Source: Dehalococcoidia bacterium (GTDB taxonomy: Bacteria > Chloroflexota > Dehalococcoidia > UBA6926). Taken from it: DNA of 27,121 nucleotides. The position numbers and the translations under genes are program-made. Below the pieces are notes generated by a model that made no database searches, was not told the origin of the DNA, and saw nothing but the letters and a program-made list of their open reading frames with translations. The stretch is from NCBI GenBank assembly GCA_012271225.1, contig JAAXGS010000019.1, positions 5,777-32,897 on the forward strand, written 5' to 3'. Shown one piece after another: positions 23,871 to 27,121 of this stretch; positions within the stretch are counted from its first letter, which is position 1, and each line of letters starts with the position of its first letter.

Positions 23871-23899
23871 TTGACGGATACGAACATTTATTCTATTCT
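23871..23899 (+). promoter_or_regulatory. sigma70-like promoter of the terminase gene block
   Basis: TTGACG (23871-23876), a 17-base spacer and TATTCT (23894-23899) form a good promoter, with transcription starting near 23906. It rules out the upstream ATG at 23846 and fixes ATG 23942 as the first start. The rest of 23646-23941, between the divergent genes, shows no gene. Confidence 0.6.
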
Positions 23900-23941
23900 C
23901 GCTCCCTGACACCGTACCCGGATCAGGAAACGACAGGAGGC

Positions 23942-24256
23942 ATGACGCTGCCGTGGTCACTTCTCATCACCGTCGAGCACATGTTGACGGCGCTCCTCTC
24001 CCTTATCAATGCGGGCTACCTGCTCTCACAGCGCTGGGGCAGCCGCCGCTCCACCATCGGAGCGTGGGGGCTGGCCCTTCTCAGCATCGGCGTGGCGGCG
24101 CAGAGCGCGTTCATCAGCATGGCGCTGCTGCCGCGCAGCGATCCCATGCAGTGGCAGGAGGCGCGCAGCTGGTTTCTGGCGGGCATTCTCGCCCTGGCCG
24201 GCGCGCTCTTTCTGGCCGGCCTGATCATCTCCCGCATTCGCCGCTCCGGACGCTGA
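23942..24256 (+). CDS. small membrane protein, three or four helices
   Basis: A 104-residue protein not recognised as a named family. It is made almost wholly of hydrophobic helices (LPWSLLITVEHMLTALLSLINAGYLL, then IGAWGLALLSIGVAAQSAFISMAL and WFLAGILALAGALFLAGLIISRI) with a basic C-terminus (RIRRSGR). The ATG at 23942 follows AGGAGG by 3-4 bases and lies 36 bases past the predicted transcription start. Size and topology would suit a phage holin, and the genes that follow lead to a terminase, but this is only context. Confidence 0.7.
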   Translation: MTLPWSLLITVEHMLTALLSLINAGYLLSQRWGSRRSTIGAWGLALLSIGVAAQSAFISMALLPRSDPMQWQEARSWFLAGILALAGALFLAGLIISRIRRSGR

Positions 24257-24296
24257 TCAACGGACGTGACCGCGCGGAACGGAACAGGGGGGTGTG

Positions 24297-24497
24297 ATGG
24301 CAACGCAGCCGATGATCCTCAAGGCGATTCGCCGCCCGGACGCGCGCAACCCCGGCCTTGCCGATCTCTCCGCTCTCGCCCTGATCTGGGGCGTGGTCCG
24401 GGCGATCAGCGAGACGCCGCCGGACGCGATCGACGTCCTGCTGAGTGAGCTGACCGCAACGCCAAAGCCGCGCAGGAAGCGCGCCGTCGCGTCATGA
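24297..24497 (+). CDS. small hypothetical protein in the terminase block
   Basis: A 66-residue unrecognised protein with a predicted helical middle (LADLSALALIWGVVRAISE) and a basic C-terminus (TPKPRRKRAVAS). The ATG at 24297 is preceded by a G-rich ribosome site (GGGGGG). Its stop overlaps the next start (ATGA at 24494), so the two proteins are translationally coupled. No function is inferred. Confidence 0.6.
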   Translation: MATQPMILKAIRRPDARNPGLADLSALALIWGVVRAISETPPDAIDVLLSELTATPKPRRKRAVAS

Positions 24498-24871
24498 GCA
24501 AGGCAGCGCAAGCGCCCGCCGCAGCCGCGCCGCGCAGGAGGACGCGCGCCCCGCGCCGCTCCCACGCGGACAACTTCTATGAGCGCGCGCTGTCAGAGGC
24601 GGAGGCGGGATACCTGCGCGGCGCGGCAAACGTGCAGGGGCTTGATCAGGAAATCGCCGTCCTGCGCACCAAGATCCGCTCCGCCCTTGAGGAGCGCCCG
24701 GACGATGTCTCCCTGCTGATGAAGGGCATCGCCACCCTCTCCCGGACGCTCGCCGCCCGGCATCGTCTGGCGGACAAGGCGGAGAAAGACCTGTTTGACA
24801 ACCTGATCGGCACGCTGCGCGGGCTGGGCGAACAGGTCTTCCCGGAACCGGGCGAGGGGACGGATCCATGA
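24494..24871 (+). CDS. hypothetical protein in the small-terminase position
   Basis: A 125-residue protein with a basic, Ala/Pro/Arg-rich N-terminus (PRRRTRAPRRSH) and a helical body (GLDQEIAVLRTKIRSALEE and LLMKGIATLSRTLAARHRLADKAEKDLFDNLIGTLRGL). It starts in an ATGA overlap with the previous gene. Small, helical, basic proteins just before a large terminase gene are often small terminase subunits, which bind DNA and regulate TerL. I see no clear helix-turn-helix, so this remains an inference from position. Confidence 0.65.
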   Translation: MSKAAQAPAAAAPRRRTRAPRRSHADNFYERALSEAEAGYLRGAANVQGLDQEIAVLRTKIRSALEERPDDVSLLMKGIATLSRTLAARHRLADKAEKDLFDNLIGTLRGLGEQVFPEPGEGTDP

Positions 24872-24921
24872 GCGGGCCCATGAACGGAGGCACCGTGCCC
24901 CGGTCGGCGTTCCGACGGTAG
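24868..24921 (+). CDS. possible 17-codon micro-ORF
   Basis: ATG 24868 overlaps the previous stop (ATGA) and opens a 17-residue frame (MSGPMNGGTVPRSAFRR) closing at 24921, just ahead of the next ribosome site. Its only support is the overlap; it may simply be a re-initiation spacer. Confidence 0.2.
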   Translation: MSGPMNGGTVPRSAFRR

Positions 24922-24935
24922 GGAGGTCGCGTCAC

Positions 24936-25211
24936 ATGGCGAATCATCGAGCGGAAGACCTGCGGGATGCCCTGCGACGGTTGGTGAGCCGCGTCATCGC
25001 CAATCACGGGCGGAAGACGCCCTCCGCCGCCAGCGAGACGCAGCCCCCGCCGGACCTGGAGCCGGCCAGCGCCTTTGAGGCCCTGCTGCGTCAGCAGATC
25101 CTCGCGCTTGAGCAGCAGCTGCAGGACCTGCGCGGCCGCATCAATGATCTGTTTCTGCTCATCGTGGGCGCAGTGGCGCTGCAGGCCGTCATGCGCATCG
25201 CGGGGTTCTAG
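24936..25211 (+). CDS. small coiled-coil protein with C-terminal membrane helix
   Basis: A 91-residue unrecognised protein. The N-terminal third is basic (DLRDALRRLVSRVIANHGRK). A proline-rich stretch is followed by a predicted coiled coil (EALLRQQILALEQQLQDLRGRI, about 48-70) and one hydrophobic helix (LFLLIVGAVALQAVMRIAGF) to the end. GGGAGGT lies 9 bases before the ATG. A coiled coil with a tail anchor recalls phage lysis or spanin-like accessories, but the evidence is only topology and position. Its stop is one base before the terminase GTG. Confidence 0.65.
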   Translation: MANHRAEDLRDALRRLVSRVIANHGRKTPSAASETQPPPDLEPASAFEALLRQQILALEQQLQDLRGRINDLFLLIVGAVALQAVMRIAGF

Positions 25212-25212
25212 C

Positions 25213-26679
25213 GTGTCCTTCGTGCCCGCGATGACGCCCCCGAGCGCGGCGGATGCGGCCCGGCGCGGCGCGTCCGCCGCCATGATCCGGCTGCGGCCCT
25301 ATCAGTCGGAGGTGGCGAGAGCCGTTCTCGACTCCGTCATGCATCGGCGCGGACTGACCTTTACGGTGGAGATGGCGCGGCAGGCGGGCAAGAATGAACT
25401 CTCCGCCTACCTGCAAATGGTCCTGCTGCTGCGCAACGCCGCGCGCGGCGGCTCCATCGTCAAGGCCGCTCCCACGTTCCATCCGCAGGCGCTGATCTCC
25501 ATTCAGCGCATCCTGAAACGGCTTGATGAGAATGGGCTTGGCCGCATCTCACGCCTGGAGAAGGGCAGCATCCTGCACGTTGGCCGCTGCCGGGCCGTCT
25601 ACCTCAGCGCGCATCCAACGGCCAACGTCGTCGGCCAGACGGCGGACCTCCTGCTGGAGATCGATGAGGCGCAGGACGTCTCCCCGGACAAGTTCAATCG
25701 CGATTTTCGGCCAATGGCCGCCGCGCAGAATGCGACCACCGTGCTGTACGGGACCGCGTGGCGGGGAGACTCCCTCCTTGAACACGTGAAGGCGGCGGAT
25801 CCGACCGGGACGGCTGACGGGGCGAGCGAGGCCGCCGGCGCGCGGCGGCATTTCCGGTTTGCCTGGCAGGACGTGGCGCGCCACAACCCGCCCTACGGCG
25901 CGTTTGTGGAGACGGAGCGTCAGCGGCTTGGCGAGGATCACCCGCTGTTTCGGACGCAGTACGACCTGCTGCCGCTGGATGAGACCACGCGCCTGTTCAA
26001 CGCCGGCCAGCTCGCGCAGTTGCGGGGCGATCATCCACGGCAGGACGCGCCGCGTCCCGGCGCGGCGTACATCGCCGGGCTGGATCTCGCCGGCGCTCCC
26101 ATCGCCATCTCCACCCCGGAGTGGGGCGCGTCAAGGGCCGTGGCGCGGGATGAGACCGTGCTGACCATTGGCGAGGCGGTCCCGGGCGCGGAGGGCGGGG
26201 AACCGCAGATCCGCGTCGTTCAGCATTACCACTGGCGGGGAGAGCCGCACGCCGCGCTCATGGACCAGCTTGCAGACCTGCTCAAAAACGTCTGGCGCGC
26301 GCGGCGCGTGGCAGTTGACGCCACGGGAATCGGGGAGCCGACGGCCGCCGCCCTGCGCCGGCAGATGGGGCAGGCCGTTCAGCCCGTGGTCTTCACGCAG
26401 CAGGCCAAGTCGAGACTTGGCTTTGAACTGCTGGCGCTTGTCAACGCCGGGCGTCTCCGACTCTACGCCCATGACCACTCACCGGAATCGACGGCCGTCC
26501 TGCATCAGACGCGCCACGCGCAGGCGGAGCACCACGCCAACCGCACGATGAACTTCTATGTGCCGGAACGGGAGGGGCACGACGACTTTCTGATCTCATT
26601 GGCGCTCCTCGCCCATGCGAGCGCGGGCGAGGGTGGCGCGCGCAGGGCCATCGGACGCCCGCGCCCGGGAGGCGCCTGA
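25213..26679 (+). CDS. phage-type terminase large subunit (TerL)
   Basis: A 488-residue DNA-packaging motor. The ATPase domain has the variant Walker A MARQAGKNE (54-62), similar to the RQNGKNE form found in some tailed-phage terminases, and Walker B LLLEIDEAQD with Asp151/Glu152. The RNase-H-like nuclease domain shows three acidic sites: GLDLAG (Asp291), VAVDATGIGEP (Asp369) and HDDFLISLALL (Asp457/458). All motifs are intact, so the gene is not obviously decayed. The start is taken as GTG 25213, right after the upstream stop; ATG 25231 and 25282 are possible. No portal or capsid gene is seen before the window ends, so it could belong to a prophage, a gene-transfer-agent-like locus or an isolated remnant. 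Confidence 0.88.
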   Translation: MSFVPAMTPPSAADAARRGASAAMIRLRPYQSEVARAVLDSVMHRRGLTFTVEMARQAGKNELSAYLQMVLLLRNAARGGSIVKAAPTFHPQALISIQRILKRLDENGLGRISRLEKGSILHVGRCRAVYLSAHPTANVVGQTADLLLEIDEAQDVSPDKFNRDFRPMAAAQNATTVLYGTAWRGDSLLEHVKAADPTGTADGASEAAGARRHFRFAWQDVARHNPPYGAFVETERQRLGEDHPLFRTQYDLLPLDETTRLFNAGQLAQLRGDHPRQDAPRPGAAYIAGLDLAGAPIAISTPEWGASRAVARDETVLTIGEAVPGAEGGEPQIRVVQHYHWRGEPHAALMDQLADLLKNVWRARRVAVDATGIGEPTAAALRRQMGQAVQPVVFTQQAKSRLGFELLALVNAGRLRLYAHDHSPESTAVLHQTRHAQAEHHANRTMNFYVPEREGHDDFLISLALLAHASAGEGGARRAIGRPRPGGA

Positions 26680-26724
26680 CGGTATCGCCGAACCAACACT
26701 CCGCCGGAGCCACAAGGAACAGAT

Positions 26725-27121
26725 ATGACAGTAGTGAACTCACCCCAGCGTCAGAGGACACGGATGCCCGCAGAGCCTGACAGCGCAGTCCCCAGAAAGC
26801 CGAACCGCGTCGATCGCATTGAGATGGTGCTGTCCCAGCGGAGACGGCCCGGCGGGACGGACGCGCTGCCGGAGGATACCCCCTATGTGGACCGCGGCTG
26901 CGGGAACGGCTGCACCCGCTCCCTGGAGTGTCCGTTTCCCCGCTGCCGCTACGATGATCCGCCCGTGTCACGCAGTGAAACGCGCGTCCGGCGTGACGCG
27001 GCAATCCTGCGCGCGCGTGCGCAGGAGGGCCTGTCCGTGAGCGCCATCGCCAGACGATTCAACATCGGCACGCGCACCGTCTACCGCGCGCTGCAGCACG
27101 CGGTAGACGGTGCGCGTGCCG
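26725..27121 (+). CDS. Cys-rich helix-turn-helix protein, open at window end
   Basis: An incomplete frame of 132 codons starting at ATG 26725 with AAGGAA upstream. A basic, proline-rich N-terminus is followed by a compact cysteine cluster (CGNGCTRSLECPFPRC, spacing C-x3-C-x5-C-x4-C), likely a metal site. After it comes a resolvase-like helix-turn-helix, GLSVSAIARRFNIGTRTVYRAL, as in recombinases and phage regulators. It is probably a DNA-binding protein working with the terminase block. The last 56 bases lie in a palindrome that ends exactly at the window edge, so the final residues may be artefactual. Confidence 0.6.
   Translation, partial: MTVVNSPQRQRTRMPAEPDSAVPRKPNRVDRIEMVLSQRRRPGGTDALPEDTPYVDRGCGNGCTRSLECPFPRCRYDDPPVSRSETRVRRDAAILRARAQEGLSVSAIARRFNIGTRTVYRALQHAVDGARA
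27066..27121. repeat. long inverted repeat at the right edge
   Basis: Arms 27066-27088 and 27099-27121 are perfect 23-base reverse complements, and the 10-base centre itself contains GCTGCAGC. The right arm ends on the last base of the window. This is what a fold-back at a contig end looks like, though a real hairpin is possible. Confidence 0.85.

Overview
The window is a 27.1 kb piece of a high-GC bacterial chromosome, cut inside a gene at both ends, so it may be a whole assembly contig. Gene content (Rex, a bifunctional-nuclease-family protein, DUF4349 lipoproteins, a complete atp operon whose c subunit carries a signal peptide, J-domain and MBL proteins) fits a Chloroflexota-like organism, perhaps of the Dehalococcoidia/SAR202 type. 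That placement is inference from gene content and style only; no marker gene here settles it.

Layout. 1-613 (-): start of a 6-phosphogluconate dehydrogenase. 905-1408 (+): small zinc-finger membrane protein. 1562-2587 (-): tail-anchored J-domain protein in a locally AT-richer patch. 2707-5907 (-): two related DUF4349/PKD surface lipoproteins. 6076-10171 (+): a two-gene unit of an RNase-J-like metallo-beta-lactamase-fold protein (with an altered metal motif and two palindromes inside its reading frame) and a Rad50/SbcC-type ATPase, followed by a bifunctional-nuclease-family gene at 10256.

11038-19789 (+) is the F-type ATP synthase operon in the order I/Z-B-E-F-H-A-G-[HAD-HAD]-D-C. It has a good sigma70-like promoter, a dyad just upstream of that promoter, and two HAD-superfamily phosphatases inserted, with tight coupling, between the gamma and beta genes. 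The c-subunit gene has an unusually C/A-rich leader with a strong ribosome binding site, and a GC hairpin sits between atpH and atpA.

19821-22095 (-) is a compact, lower-GC restriction-modification cassette: C5-cytosine methyltransferase, GIY-YIG nuclease of the Eco29kI type and a Vsr mismatch endonuclease. Then come rex (-), a Pro/Thr-tailed lipoprotein (-) and, from 23871 to the end (+), a run of small coupled genes leading to a phage-type large terminase and a Cys-rich HTH protein, with its own promoter. This last block looks like the start of a prophage, domesticated packaging module or gene-transfer-agent-like locus.

The most interesting items are the MBL-Rad50 pair with no SbcD nearby, the palindromes inside the MBL gene, the HAD pair inside the atp operon, the subunit-a insertion, and the terminase block. 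No tRNA, rRNA, CRISPR array or insertion sequence was recognised.
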